The notes under the pieces are model-generated. The model saw only the letters and a list, made by a program, of their open reading frames with translations, made no database searches and was not told where the DNA came from. This document shows positions 34,294 through 43,186 of a stretch of 64,000 bases of DNA, piece by piece. The DNA lies in the NCBI GenBank assembly GCA_964413535.1, contig CAYPTB010000007.1, forward strand, positions 124,001 to 188,000. The letters run 5' to 3'. Source of the stretch: CAYPTB01 sp964413535. Lineage in GTDB: Bacteria; Planctomycetota; UBA1135; GCA-002686595. Each line of letters starts with the position of its first letter. Position 1 is the stretch's first letter. Both the position numbers and the translations under genes were made by a program.

Positions 34294-35559
34294 ATGAACG
34301 TATTGGTCTTGAACGCCGGGTCCTCGTCGCTGCGGTTCCAGTTGATCGACACGGATCCGGAGCGCATCCCGAGCGACGAAGATCGTCTGCTCGCGCGCGG
34401 TCGGGTGGAGCGCATCGGGAGCCTCGCGCTGATCGACCTGGAGACCGAGGGGCGAGCGCGCGTCAAGCGCGAGGCGTCGCTGAAGGACCACCGCGCGGCG
34501 ATCGACCTCGTGCTGCGCTGGTTGGTCGGGCCCGAGTCGCACGTCGACGCCATCCGCTCGCTCGGGGACATCCACGCCGTCGGGCACCGGGTCGTGCACG
34601 GCGGGAGCCTGCGCGAGTCCGTGCGCATCGACGATGAGGTGCTCGCGACCATCCAGGATCAGATCGAGCTCGCGCCGCTGCACAACCCCGCGAACCTCGA
34701 GGGCATCGCCGCGGCGCGCGAGCTCCTGGGCGATGCCGTTCCGCAGGTCGCCGTGTTCGACACGGCCTTCCACTCGACGCTGCCCGAGACGAGCTACCTG
34801 TACGCGATCCCCTACCACTACTACCGCCGTTTCAAGGTGCGCCGCTACGGCTTCCACGGCACCTCCCATCGCTACCTCGCGGATCGCTACGCAAGGGTCG
34901 CGAAGAAGGAGAAGCAGGACGTGCACATCATCACGCTGCACCTCGGCAACGGCTGCTCGGCGTGCGCGATCCGAGCGGGGGAGTCCGTCGATACGTCGAT
35001 GGGCTTCACGCCGCTCGAGGGGCTGGTGATGGGGACGCGCTCGGGCGACATCGATCCCTCGTTGCTCGAGTACCTCTCCTACAAGGAAGGGCTGTCGTTC
35101 GATCAGCTCGACGTGATGCTCAACAAGCAATCGGGTCTGCTCGGCGTTTCCGGACTCACCGGCGACATGCGCGAGCTGCTCGAGGAGATCGCGGCTACCG
35201 GAGATCGGCGCGCGGAGCTGGCCGTCGACCTCTTCTGCGAGCGCGTCAAGAAGTACATCGGCGCGTACTTCGTCGAGCTCGGCGGAGCGGACGCGGTGGT
35301 GTTCAGCGGCGGGATCGGCGCGAACTCGCCGCAAGTGCGGGAGCGCATCGCGTCGGGGCTCGGATGCCTCGGCCTCGTGCTCGACGAGCAGGCCAACGCG
35401 AGAGTCGCCGGGAGTACGGAGCGCATCTCGACCGCGGACTCGTCGCTCGCCGCGTACGTCATCCCGACCGACGAGGAGCTCATGATCGCGCGCGACACGG
35501 TGCGTCTGCTCGCCGCCGCGCCGCTCCCGCGACCCACTCCGGCCAGGTCGAAGCAATGA
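34294..35559 (+). CDS. ackA: Acetate kinase
   Basis: A 421-residue protein with AAGGGAAG directly before ATG 34294. It has all family marks: N-terminal VLVLNAGSSSLRFQL, GHRVVHGGSLRES, FDTAFHSTLPE, YGFHGTSHRYLADRYA, LGNGCSACAI, GLVMGTRSGDIDP and FSGGIGANSPQVRERI. The enzyme interconverts acetyl phosphate and acetate with ATP/ADP. It is usually paired with phosphotransacetylase or with phosphoketolase; here a remnant of a phosphoketolase 3' end overlaps its stop codon by 4 nt, so an ancestral operon for acetyl-phosphate production from pentose phosphates is likely. The last ~10 residues are proline-rich. Confidence 0.95.
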   Translation: MNVLVLNAGSSSLRFQLIDTDPERIPSDEDRLLARGRVERIGSLALIDLETEGRARVKREASLKDHRAAIDLVLRWLVGPESHVDAIRSLGDIHAVGHRVVHGGSLRESVRIDDEVLATIQDQIELAPLHNPANLEGIAAARELLGDAVPQVAVFDTAFHSTLPETSYLYAIPYHYYRRFKVRRYGFHGTSHRYLADRYARVAKKEKQDVHIITLHLGNGCSACAIRAGESVDTSMGFTPLEGLVMGTRSGDIDPSLLEYLSYKEGLSFDQLDVMLNKQSGLLGVSGLTGDMRELLEEIAATGDRRAELAVDLFCERVKKYIGAYFVELGGADAVVFSGGIGANSPQVRERIASGLGCLGLVLDEQANARVAGSTERISTADSSLAAYVIPTDEELMIARDTVRLLAAAPLPRPTPARSKQ

Positions 35560-35699
35560 AGCACCTGCACGGGTCGCACGGCGAGGATCTGCCCCAGATC
35601 CGCGCCTGGCGCTGGGGCTCTGACTGCGGCCTCGAGTCGCGCGGCTCGTCCGCGATCACGAGCACCCGCGGGGCTGCGATCGTCTTCGGGCGCCGATAG
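35556..35699 (+). pseudogene. Relic of phosphoketolase 3' end (or tiny ORF) fused behind ackA
   Basis: The 47-codon frame opens with ATG overlapping the ackA stop (ATGA) and reads MKHLHGSHGEDLPQIRAWRW. This matches the extreme C-terminus of xylulose-5-phosphate phosphoketolases, which end in HG.DMPEI..W.W. Downstream residues show no family pattern. The ~780 preceding residues of the enzyme are missing. Phosphoketolase and ackA are often neighbours, which makes the match meaningful despite its length of about 18 residues. Confidence 0.5.
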
Positions 35700-35759
35700 C
35701 GCGGGTCAGGCGCGTGATCACCACCGCGGGCATGCTCTGAACCCCGCGCCGGGGTTCGG

Positions 35760-36929
35760 TCATTTCGGGAACCAGGCCTCTTGCGCGAAGCGGTAGAGGG
35801 CGAAGAGCGCGAGGGCGGCGGAGGTGAGGCGTACGAGTGCGCGAGTGGCTCGCGACCCTGCGAGCCGAGGGCGCGGCGACGGGGCGACGGGGGCCAAATG
35901 CTCGGCGGTGGCGCCGAGGCGCAGGATGCGCACGAGGAGCGCGCTCGTGGCCGTGAGCGCGAGCAGGGCGGCGGCGAGGCCGAGCGCGTGCGCAGCGCGC
36001 GCCGACGCCTCGAGCGGCTCGCCCGCGAGGGACGCGCGCAAGGCGGGCTCGAGCGAGATGCCCGCTGCGAGGCCGAAGAGCGCGCCCTCCGCGGCGGTCG
36101 CGCGCGGGATGCGGCCGAGGGCGCTCTCGGTGCCGGTGTAGGCGACCGCCAGCGCGGTGGCGAGCGCGAAGAGGCGCACGGGCGGCGGGTGGGGAAAGAG
36201 GCCGGCTGTGAGCAGCGCGAGCACGACGGCGAGCGACCAGAGGGCTCCGGCCTGCAGCGCGGCGCGCGGACCGCGCGAGGCGAGGGCGAGCGCGAGCGCG
36301 AAGCCCGCGAGCTCGAACGCGAGCGCGGCCTTGGCGCCGCGCGCGGCGTACGCGGCGCGGAGCTCGGCCGGGCGATCGGGATCGGGCGCGAAGGCGAGGA
36401 CCGGAGCTTCCGCGTGGAACAGCCACTCGACCTCCGGCTCTTCCTCCCAGGCGAGCGTCGCGTAGTCGCGGTGCCCGGGCGACGTGTCCTCGAACAGGGA
36501 GACCTCGACGAAGAGCCCGGTGAGCGGCGCGGCGAGCGGGTGCTCGAACGTGGCGAGCACGCGTTGCGACGCGAACGCGAGGGCCGCGTCGGGCATGGTC
36601 TCCTCGAGCTTCGTGAGCGTTCCCGCGAGCCGCGGCCCGTCGGCGTCGCCCGCGCGCAGGACGTAATGGCGAGCGACGTAGTCCGCGATCGCCGGCCCCG
36701 CCGCCGCGAGCTCCGCCGCAGCGAGGAACAGGTCCAGGTCGAGGTCGAACTGGGGCAGCACCTCGAGCAGGGAGAGCGTCTGCAGCTCGAGCTCGAGGAC
36801 GAGCCGCCCGCCCGAGACCTCGATGCGCGAGGCGCTGATCGAGTTCGCGTGGGGGGCGAAGGCGAGGAGCGCGAGGAGGGCCGCGGAAGCCTGCACCGGG
36901 GCAGCAGACCGCCGCGGCGCCGCGGACAC
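35760..36929 (-). CDS. Membrane protein with periplasmic N-terminal domain, unknown function
   Basis: A 389-residue protein with a signal peptide (ASAALLALLAFAPHANS), then a ~150-residue beta-rich extracytoplasmic part (ASRIEVSGGRLVLELELQTLS) containing Asp-rich FDLDLDLFL. From residue ~185 there are six to seven hydrophobic segments (ALAFELAGFALALALASRG, ALWSLAVVLALLTAGLFP, LLALTATSALLVRILRLG). The layout recalls two-part HupE/UreJ-like proteins with an exported N-terminal half, but the diagnostic membrane motif is not visible, so no family is claimed. It is encoded alone, convergent with ackA and divergent from the small lipoprotein gene. Confidence 0.6.
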   Translation of the reverse strand: MSAAPRRSAAPVQASAALLALLAFAPHANSISASRIEVSGGRLVLELELQTLSLLEVLPQFDLDLDLFLAAAELAAAGPAIADYVARHYVLRAGDADGPRLAGTLTKLEETMPDAALAFASQRVLATFEHPLAAPLTGLFVEVSLFEDTSPGHRDYATLAWEEEPEVEWLFHAEAPVLAFAPDPDRPAELRAAYAARGAKAALAFELAGFALALALASRGPRAALQAGALWSLAVVLALLTAGLFPHPPPVRLFALATALAVAYTGTESALGRIPRATAAEGALFGLAAGISLEPALRASLAGEPLEASARAAHALGLAAALLALTATSALLVRILRLGATAEHLAPVAPSPRPRLAGSRATRALVRLTSAALALFALYRFAQEAWFPK

Positions 36930-37040
36930 AAGCCGCCCCGTGCGGTGCGCCGGCTTTTTCTCGCCCCGCGCGAAGGACGTCGGCGCGCTTTCCCACCAAG
37001 GCGTGCGACGCGGCGCCGCGCTCGCTCGAGGAGAACGTCC

Positions 37041-37271
37041 CTGAAGATCCGATCCCTGCTAGGCGAGCTCGTGCTCGTCCTCCTGTGCCTCGCCTGCGCC
37101 TCGACGAGCGCGGTGGTGGAGCGACTCGCGCGGCCCGCGCAGGAGCCTGCGGCCGAAGCTCCGGCCGATGAGCGTTCGGAAGGCCGGCTCTCCGCGTCTC
37201 GACGCGCGCCGGTCGGGCTCGGCGCGATCCGCGTCACGGAACCCGCAGAACCCGCGCGGAGCAGGGGTTAG
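37041..37271 (+). CDS. Small lipoprotein, probably CTG-initiated
   Basis: No ATG opens this frame, but CTG 37041 has GAGGAG 6-7 nt upstream and would give a 76-residue protein starting (M)KIRSLLGELVLVLLCLACAS, an ideal lipoprotein signal peptide with lipobox CLAC. A GTG at 37071 is the other option but would remove the basic N-terminus. The remainder is Pro/Ala/Arg-rich and likely disordered. It ends 9 nt before the DUF1800 gene and so may head that operon. The function is unknown. Confidence 0.5.
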   Translation: MKIRSLLGELVLVLLCLACASTSAVVERLARPAQEPAAEAPADERSEGRLSASRRAPVGLGAIRVTEPAEPARSRG

Positions 37272-37280
37272 GATGGCCCA

Positions 37281-38861
37281 ATGCCGTCGCCCCTGGGGAT
37301 GGTCGGAATCCGCGCCCGCGCGTCCGATCGGGACGCTCTCGGCGAGCGCGAGCGCGCCGTGCACCTGCTCTCGCGCTTCGCCTTCGGCCCGAGCCCGCGC
37401 GAGCTCGCGCGCGTGCTGGAGCTGGGCGTCGAGGCCTGGTTGGACGAGCAACTGCGTCCGGTCGACGAGGCGGAGCTGGGCGGGCGTCTGGCGGGATTCG
37501 AGTCGCTCGAGCTCGACGCGGCCGAGATCTACGCGCGCTACGTCGAGCCGATTCCCGACGGGACGAGCGCCGAGGAGCGCAAGCGCATCGTCGAGCTGCG
37601 CGGGGTCCCGAGCCTCGAGCTCCAACGCGCGGTCTCGGTGCGCGCGGTGTACGCCCGCGGGCAGTTGCGCGAGGTCCTGACGGACTTCTGGCGCAACCAC
37701 TTCAACGTGAGCTTCACGAAGGGCGCCGTGGCCTATCAATTGGTGCCGGACTGGGACAGGAACGTGTTGCGCGCCCACGCGTTCGATCCCTTTGGCGAGC
37801 TGCTCGCGGCCACGGCGCACCACCCGGCGATGCTGCACTACCTCGACAACGCCTCCTCGCGCCGGCCGCCGACGGGCGAGGAGCTGTCCGAGATCGAGCG
37901 CCAGACGCGGCGCTCGACGGGGTCGCGCGCCGCCGGGCGCCTGGCGGCCGACCTGGCCTTGCAGCGCGGGCTGAACGAGAACTACGCGCGCGAGCTGCTC
38001 GAGCTGCACACGCTGGGCGTGGACAACGTCTACAAGCAGAAGGACGTGGTCGCCCTGGCGGAGATCCTGACCGGCTGGACGTGGCGGCCGCGCGAGGAGG
38101 GCTGGGCCTTCGAGTTCCGCGGCGACCTGCACGTGCAGGGCAACAAGCGCTTCCTGCAGCAGCACGTGCAGGGCGAGCTGGAGCACGGGCAGGAGGAAGG
38201 CCAGGAAGTGTTGGCGCTCCTGGCCGGCCATCCCGGCACCGCCGATCACATGGCCTGGAAGCTCGCGCGCCACTTCGTGCGCGACGATCCGCCGAAGAAG
38301 CTCGTGGGCGAGCTTTCGTCCGTGTTCCGCAAGGAGGACGGGGATCCGCGCGCGCTGCTCCGCGCCATCGCCGCGAGCGGCGAGTTCTGGTCGCGCGCGA
38401 CCTTCCGCGCGAAGTTCAAGACGCCCCAGGAGTTCGTCTTCTCGGCGCTGCGCGCGACCGAGAGCGAGGTCGGCGACTGGGACGCGACGCTCGAAGCCTT
38501 CGCGGCGATGGGCCAGCCGATCTACCGCTGCGAGGATCCGACCGGCTGGTACGACACCGCGGAAGCCTGGCTCGATCCGGGCGTGCTGGCGCTGCGCTGG
38601 AAGTTCGCGAGCGACCTCGCCCACGGGCGGCTGGAGGGCGTGCGCATCTCCGAGCGCGTCTTCGCCGAGGTCGCGGACGACGTGCCGGTGCGCGCGTGGT
38701 CGACGCACCTCGCGGCGCGCGTCCTCCCTGGCGGCGTGGGGATCGCCACGCAGCTCGCGCTCGACCGCGCCGTGGCTTCCTCCGCGGCGGCCGAACCCGA
38801 CGCGCTGCGGCGCCGGCTCCTCTCGCTCCTGCTCGGCTCGCCCGAGTTCCAACGACAGTGA
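37281..38861 (+). CDS. DUF1800-family protein
   Basis: A 526-residue protein from ATG 37281. Characteristic DUF1800 features are visible: HLLSRFAFGPSPRELARV at the N-terminus, LTDFWRNHFNV, HPAMLHYLDNA, the NENYARELLELHTLGVD core, AEILTGWTW, and a C-terminal MAWKLARHFV followed by FRAKFKTPQEFVFSALRA. DUF1800 genes sit almost always directly before a DUF1501 gene, as here (7 nt gap), and are abundant in planctomycetes. The pair is thought to handle an exported product; the biochemical role is unsolved. No signal peptide is seen in this copy. Confidence 0.9.
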   Translation: MPSPLGMVGIRARASDRDALGERERAVHLLSRFAFGPSPRELARVLELGVEAWLDEQLRPVDEAELGGRLAGFESLELDAAEIYARYVEPIPDGTSAEERKRIVELRGVPSLELQRAVSVRAVYARGQLREVLTDFWRNHFNVSFTKGAVAYQLVPDWDRNVLRAHAFDPFGELLAATAHHPAMLHYLDNASSRRPPTGEELSEIERQTRRSTGSRAAGRLAADLALQRGLNENYARELLELHTLGVDNVYKQKDVVALAEILTGWTWRPREEGWAFEFRGDLHVQGNKRFLQQHVQGELEHGQEEGQEVLALLAGHPGTADHMAWKLARHFVRDDPPKKLVGELSSVFRKEDGDPRALLRAIAASGEFWSRATFRAKFKTPQEFVFSALRATESEVGDWDATLEAFAAMGQPIYRCEDPTGWYDTAEAWLDPGVLALRWKFASDLAHGRLEGVRISERVFAEVADDVPVRAWSTHLAARVLPGGVGIATQLALDRAVASSAAAEPDALRRRLLSLLLGSPEFQRQ

Positions 38862-38868
38862 CGGCTCC

Positions 38869-40089
38869 ATGACCACTCCGCGCACCCGACGAGAGTTTCT
38901 GGCGCAGGCCGGCGCGCTGGCCGCGGCTCCGATGCTGTCGGCGCTGCCCGCGCCCGTCCGCCGAGAGGAAGGCGCAGGCTCGCCCCTGCTCGTGGTCGTG
39001 TTCCTGCGCGGCGGAGCCGACTTCCTCAACATGCTCGCGCCGATCGGCGATCCGATCTACCGCTCCGTGCGGCCGACGCTCGCTCTGTCGAAGGAAACCG
39101 GCGCGATCCCGCTCGACTCCGAGTTCGCGCTGCACCCCGCGCTCACCGCGCTGAAGCCGCTGTGGGACGCGAAGGCGTTCGCGCCGATCGTGTGCACGGG
39201 CTCGCCGCACGAGACGCGCAGCCACTTCGACGCGCAGGACTTCATGGAGCGCGCCGCGCCCGGCCTGCGCGACGTGAAGAGCGGTTGGCTCGACCGCTAC
39301 CTCGCCGCCACGACGAAGAAGGATGCGAGCGAGTTCCGCGCGGTGGCGCTGCAGACGCTCTTGCCGCGCGCGCTACGCGGCGAGCACGGGGCGCTCGCAG
39401 TCGCGCCGGGCCAGGAGAAGGTCACCGGCGAGGCGACGCTCTCCGAGTTCGAGGGCCTGTACGGCGAGGACATGGCCGGGCGCGCGGACGCAGGGGACGT
39501 CGCCGCGTCGGGCCACGCGACGATCGAGACGCTGCGGCGCTTCAACGCGATCGTGGAGAAGGCGCAGCCGGCGAAGGAAGCTCTGTACCCGCGGAGCGGC
39601 TTCGCGCGGCGTCTGAGCACGTTGGCCGCGCTCGCGCGCGCCGACTGCGGCCTCGAGGTCGCAGCGCTCGACTACACCGGCTGGGACCACCACATCGACC
39701 AGGGCGCCGTCGAGGGCGACCACGCGCGCCGGCTCGCCGACTACGCCGAGTCGCTCGCGGCCTTCTGCCGCGACCTGGGCGAGCGCCTCGATCGCACGCT
39801 GATCGTGACCATGACCGAGTTCGGCCGCACCGTGCGCGAGAACGGCAACAACGGCAGCGACCACGGCCGCGGCGCGGGCACGTTCCTGGTGGGCGGCGGC
39901 GTGCGCGGCGGGCGCGTGCACGGCAAGTGGCGCGGCCTCGCGGACAAAGTGCTCGTCGACGCGCGCGACCTGCCGGTCACGACCGACTTCCGCGACGTCT
40001 TCGCCGCGAGCCTCGACGCGCTGTTCGGCTTCGACCCGCCGAAGGACTTCTTCCCCGAGTACAAGCCGCGCAGCACGACGCTCTTCTGA
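38869..40089 (+). CDS. DUF1501-family Tat-exported protein (sulfatase-like fold)
   Basis: A 406-residue protein from ATG 38869. The N-terminus carries a twin-arginine signal (TRREFLAQAGALAAAPML), so it is folded before export. The DUF1501 body includes VVVFLRGGADFLNMLAPIGDP, TGSPHETRSHFDAQDFME, DYTGWDHHIDQG, and TMTEFGRTVRENGNNGSDHG; the last Asp-His resembles the metal site of the alkaline-phosphatase superfamily. It ends FFPEYKPRSTTLF. It is co-transcribed with the DUF1800 gene 7 nt upstream and is presumably its functional partner in the envelope. Confidence 0.9.
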   Translation: MTTPRTRREFLAQAGALAAAPMLSALPAPVRREEGAGSPLLVVVFLRGGADFLNMLAPIGDPIYRSVRPTLALSKETGAIPLDSEFALHPALTALKPLWDAKAFAPIVCTGSPHETRSHFDAQDFMERAAPGLRDVKSGWLDRYLAATTKKDASEFRAVALQTLLPRALRGEHGALAVAPGQEKVTGEATLSEFEGLYGEDMAGRADAGDVAASGHATIETLRRFNAIVEKAQPAKEALYPRSGFARRLSTLAALARADCGLEVAALDYTGWDHHIDQGAVEGDHARRLADYAESLAAFCRDLGERLDRTLIVTMTEFGRTVRENGNNGSDHGRGAGTFLVGGGVRGGRVHGKWRGLADKVLVDARDLPVTTDFRDVFAASLDALFGFDPPKDFFPEYKPRSTTLF

Positions 40090-40207
40090 GCGCGTTCCGG
40101 CCGCCGCTCGATCTGGTCCCATCGGGCGAGAACCGCAGCAGACAGAGCGCGTCCCCGGACACCCACCGCCAAAGTGCCCTCCCGCTGTTTGATGGAGTTT
40201 AGCCGAG

Positions 40208-40245
40208 TTATCGTGACTTGATAATTTCAATAAGATTGATATAAC
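40208..40245 (+). promoter_or_regulatory. AT-rich promoter with overlapping inverted repeat for the AAA ATPase gene
   Basis: TTGATA (40218-40223), a 16-nt spacer and TATAAC (40240-40245) form a good sigma-70-like promoter only 6 nt before the ATG, so the mRNA would be nearly leaderless. TTATC (40208-40212) and GATAA (40220-40224) form an inverted repeat covering the -35 box, a plausible repressor site. The AT content is far above the surroundings. Confidence 0.6.
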
Positions 40246-40251
40246 TCCGCC

Positions 40252-41442
40252 ATGGATCCGGTCACCAACCCCTTCGCACCCGGTGCAGGTTCGCCTCCGC
40301 CGGCCCTGACGGGCCGCGATGAGCTGCTGGAGACAGTTCGGGTGGTGGTGGAGCGCGTGCGCCGCGGCCTTCCCACGAAGAGCGTACTGATGGTCGGGCT
40401 TCGCGGGGTCGGCAAGACGGTGTTACTCGATCGGATGCGCGATGGAGCCGAAGAGGCCGGCATTCACACCCTGAGGATCGAAGCCCCTGAAGACAGATCC
40501 CTTCCCGCCATTCTTGCGCCGCAGTTGCGCCAGTCCCTGCTGCGACTTGTCCGGAACAAGCGCGCCAAGGCCCTCGCTCAACGCGCGCTCAGGGCACTGG
40601 CAGGATTCGCCAAGGCTCTGAAGGTGAAGTATGAGGACATCGAGGTGGGGCTCGACTTCGATCCCGAACCGGGTCTCGCAGACAACGGCGATCTGCAACA
40701 CGACATGCAAGCGCTGCTCGAGGCTGCTGGCGCCGCCGCCCAGAAGGCGGACACCGCTCTGGCGATCTTCGTGGATGAGCTGCAGTACGTGAAGGAGGAA
40801 GAGCTCGCGGCACTCATCACGGCCCTGCACCGGACCGCACAGCAGAAGCTCCCCGTTGTGTTGGTGGGTGCAGGCCTGCCGCAGTTGAGGGGCCGCATGG
40901 GTCGCGCCAAGTCATACTCCGAACGCCTGTTCAACTTTCCAGACATCGGGCCACTTACTCCCGAGGCCGCGAAGCTCGCCATCGCAAAACCTGCGAGTGA
41001 CCACGGTGTGACCGTCACTCCAGACGCCATGGACCGCATCGTGGCCGAGACGCACGGCTACCCATACTTCGTTCAGGAGTGGGGCAAGCATGCGTGGGAT
41101 GCAGCGAAGTCGTCGCCAATCACGCTCGATGACGTTGACGAAGCCTCGGCTGCGGCGGTTGCCGCACTCGACGAGAGCTTCTTTCGCGTGCGATTCGACC
41201 GACTGACCCCTGCCGAAAAACGGTACCTACGAGCAATGGCTGAACTGGGCCCGGGACCACACCGATCTGGTGACATCGCCGAAGAATTGGATCGCGCGGT
41301 GACAGCGCTCGGCCCGACGAGGAATCAGTTGATCGCCAAAGGCATGATTTGGAGCCCACATCATGGCGATACCGCGTTCACTGTGCCGATGTTCGACGAA
41401 TTCATGCGGCGCATCATGCCGGGTGATGACTGGAAACCGTAG
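40252..41442 (+). CDS. AAA ATPase of the AAA_16/ORC-like group
   Basis: A 396-residue protein from ATG 40252. Residues ~20-60 read ALTGRDELLETVRVVVERVR then SVLMVGLRGVGKTVLLDRM, the Walker A (GLRGVGKT). ALAIFVDELQYVKEEEL is Walker B; VVLVGAGLPQL is the sensor 1 region; and a C-terminal winged-helix-like part (FDRLTPAEKRYLRAMAELG) follows. The layout matches ORC1/Cdc6-type and STAND-like ATPases found in accessory regions, often called 'ATP-binding protein', whose roles range from plasmid functions to defence. It is slightly lower in GC than neighbours and stands alone behind an AT-rich promoter, so recent acquisition is likely. No partner gene is recognisable. Confidence 0.85.
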   Translation: MDPVTNPFAPGAGSPPPALTGRDELLETVRVVVERVRRGLPTKSVLMVGLRGVGKTVLLDRMRDGAEEAGIHTLRIEAPEDRSLPAILAPQLRQSLLRLVRNKRAKALAQRALRALAGFAKALKVKYEDIEVGLDFDPEPGLADNGDLQHDMQALLEAAGAAAQKADTALAIFVDELQYVKEEELAALITALHRTAQQKLPVVLVGAGLPQLRGRMGRAKSYSERLFNFPDIGPLTPEAAKLAIAKPASDHGVTVTPDAMDRIVAETHGYPYFVQEWGKHAWDAAKSSPITLDDVDEASAAAVAALDESFFRVRFDRLTPAEKRYLRAMAELGPGPHRSGDIAEELDRAVTALGPTRNQLIAKGMIWSPHHGDTAFTVPMFDEFMRRIMPGDDWKP

Positions 41443-41802
41443 TCGAGGCGAAGAGAGAGATTCTGTGTCGAGCCATGACGGGCTCGTGAGCCGTGAGGAA
41501 TCGGCTGGCCAGAGGCCGCCAAGAGATGGCCTTCGATCTGCAGATGGGCGCGTCCAGCCGTGGGACGAGCTTTCACGAGCTCGACGAGGTGATCGTGCAC
41601 AGGACCGACGCGAGTCTCCTTCGCCTCGTTCACGACCGCGAAGTCGAGCGCGACGAAGTCCGAGCCCAGGCAACATCGTCAGCCGGGAGCGCTATCACGG
41701 GCCGGCGAACCACGGGGGCGGGATTCTCGGCTAACATGCTCGATGCAGCAGCTTCGGCTGGCTGCCTTCCTCTCCCGAGTCGACGGATGGAGAACATGGG
41801 AC
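41443..41802. other. Intergenic stretch with no confidently assigned gene
   Basis: 360 nt between the AAA ATPase and the beta-helix gene. A plus-strand frame from about 41526 reads MAFDLQMGASSRGTSFHELD and on to about 41680 in a plausible way, but has no family match I know and no clear end of its own. It may be a remnant. Confidence 0.3.
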
Positions 41803-43053
41803 ATGAGAAGCACCACGGTCATCGCGCTCATCGTCGCTCTCGCATCGTCTCCTTCCGCCCAGGAGGTCTTCGTCGTCGACCAGACCTTCCCTCCGGGAAC
41901 CTTCCGCAACATCAATCACGCCTTGTCCAACGGGGCGGATGACGGGGACGTGATCCTCGTCCGGGCCGGCACGTACTCCAACGAATTCGCGGTCGATGGA
42001 CAGGCTGTGACGATCGTCGCCGACGCGGGAGCGCTCCCGCTGATCATCATGAATGAAGCCGTTCGCATCGAAGGGCTCGAGGTCGGAGAGGCGCTCGTCG
42101 TGCGAGGCCTTCACCTACGCATCGATCAGTCGGGCTTCGATGGCTACGACCCGCTGATCGAAGTCGTCGATTCGGATGGCCTCGTGTGGATCGAGGACTG
42201 CAAGCTCGAAAGAGGTGCACCCGCCCTCAGAGTGGGCATCGGCACGCGCGTCGTGGTCGAGCGCTGCGAAGTCGATGGCCAGCACGGAGTCTTCAACGGC
42301 TTCACGTTGGACTCGCCCGGGGCGGGGATCGAGGTCTTCGGGAAGCTCTCGCTGCACGGCTCGACGGTGGTCGGCGGGAGCGGTCAGGACGGCTTCGACG
42401 GCTTACCGTCGATCGGAGCGGACGAAGGAGGCGACGGGGCGAGGGTGTATTCCGGCGGCGTGCTCACGGCCTTCGACTCGACGATCCAGGGCGGGATGGG
42501 AGGCGACGGCTTCTCCACCGTCGACTTCCCCTGCGTTCCGCCCGCTACCGGCGGCCCGGGTCTGCACCTGCTGCCGGGGACGTCGCTCGCGCGCGGCTTC
42601 GGGACGACCTTCACCGGTGGCGATCCGGGCGTTCCGAACGTGGGTTGTCCGCGAATCGCCGGTGGACCGGCCGTGCTGAACGATGGCGGCGTGATCGAGA
42701 TGTCCGCGCAGTCTCCGGTCGGATTCGAGGTCGCCGCAACGGCGCGCGAAGGCGAGGATCTCACGGCCACGCTCACCGGCGCGCCGGGCGCCCTCGCCTT
42801 GCTCGTCGTGGGCTTCGAGCCGAACGCGCTCTACGTCCCGTCGCTCTCGAGCACGCTGCTCGTCCAGTCCGGGCAGTTGATCGTCGTGGGAGCGATTCCG
42901 CCGAGCGGCGTCCTTCCCCTCGGCACGACCCTGGACGAGCTCGGGCCGGGCATCTTTGGAGTCAAGCTCGTCTTCCAGGCCGGCGCCTGCAGTGCCGGGA
43001 GCTGCACGCTCGGCGGTGGATCGATCGCCGTGTTGTTGGACGGGGCGTTCTAG
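41803..43053 (+). CDS. Secreted right-handed beta-helix protein
   Basis: A 416-residue protein; ATG 41803 opens a good signal peptide (STTVIALIVALASSPSAQ), while an upstream frame to 41743 does not improve it. The body has the repeating short strands of a parallel beta-helix: FRNINHALSNGADDGDVILV, then VRAGTYSNEFAVDGQAVTIV, LIEVVDSDGLVWIEDCKLE, TRVVVERCEVDGQHGVFNG and VLTAFDSTIQGGMGGDG. The 'GDVILVRAGTY' opening is common to planctomycete and Poly30-like secreted proteins with DUF1565-type folds. The C-terminal ~110 residues form a beta domain (FEVAATAREGEDLTATLTG). Likely carbohydrate- or surface-binding; no catalytic residues are identified. Confidence 0.75.
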   Translation: MRSTTVIALIVALASSPSAQEVFVVDQTFPPGTFRNINHALSNGADDGDVILVRAGTYSNEFAVDGQAVTIVADAGALPLIIMNEAVRIEGLEVGEALVVRGLHLRIDQSGFDGYDPLIEVVDSDGLVWIEDCKLERGAPALRVGIGTRVVVERCEVDGQHGVFNGFTLDSPGAGIEVFGKLSLHGSTVVGGSGQDGFDGLPSIGADEGGDGARVYSGGVLTAFDSTIQGGMGGDGFSTVDFPCVPPATGGPGLHLLPGTSLARGFGTTFTGGDPGVPNVGCPRIAGGPAVLNDGGVIEMSAQSPVGFEVAATAREGEDLTATLTGAPGALALLVVGFEPNALYVPSLSSTLLVQSGQLIVVGAIPPSGVLPLGTTLDELGPGIFGVKLVFQAGACSAGSCTLGGGSIAVLLDGAF

Positions 43054-43186
43054 CGCCGGACATCGCTCACGGCGTCCGGCACCAGGATCGAGCGCGCAGC
43101 CTGGTCGCGCTGGCGGAAGGCGAGGTCGTAACGCTCGATGACCTCCCGGTGATCGATGTCGTCGTCATCGAGTGCTCCGGCGGACT

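Noticed and set aside
41493..41942. Plus-strand gene between the AAA ATPase and the beta-helix gene
   Set aside because: The frame runs into the beta-helix gene in another frame and has no family pattern; possibly a remnant.
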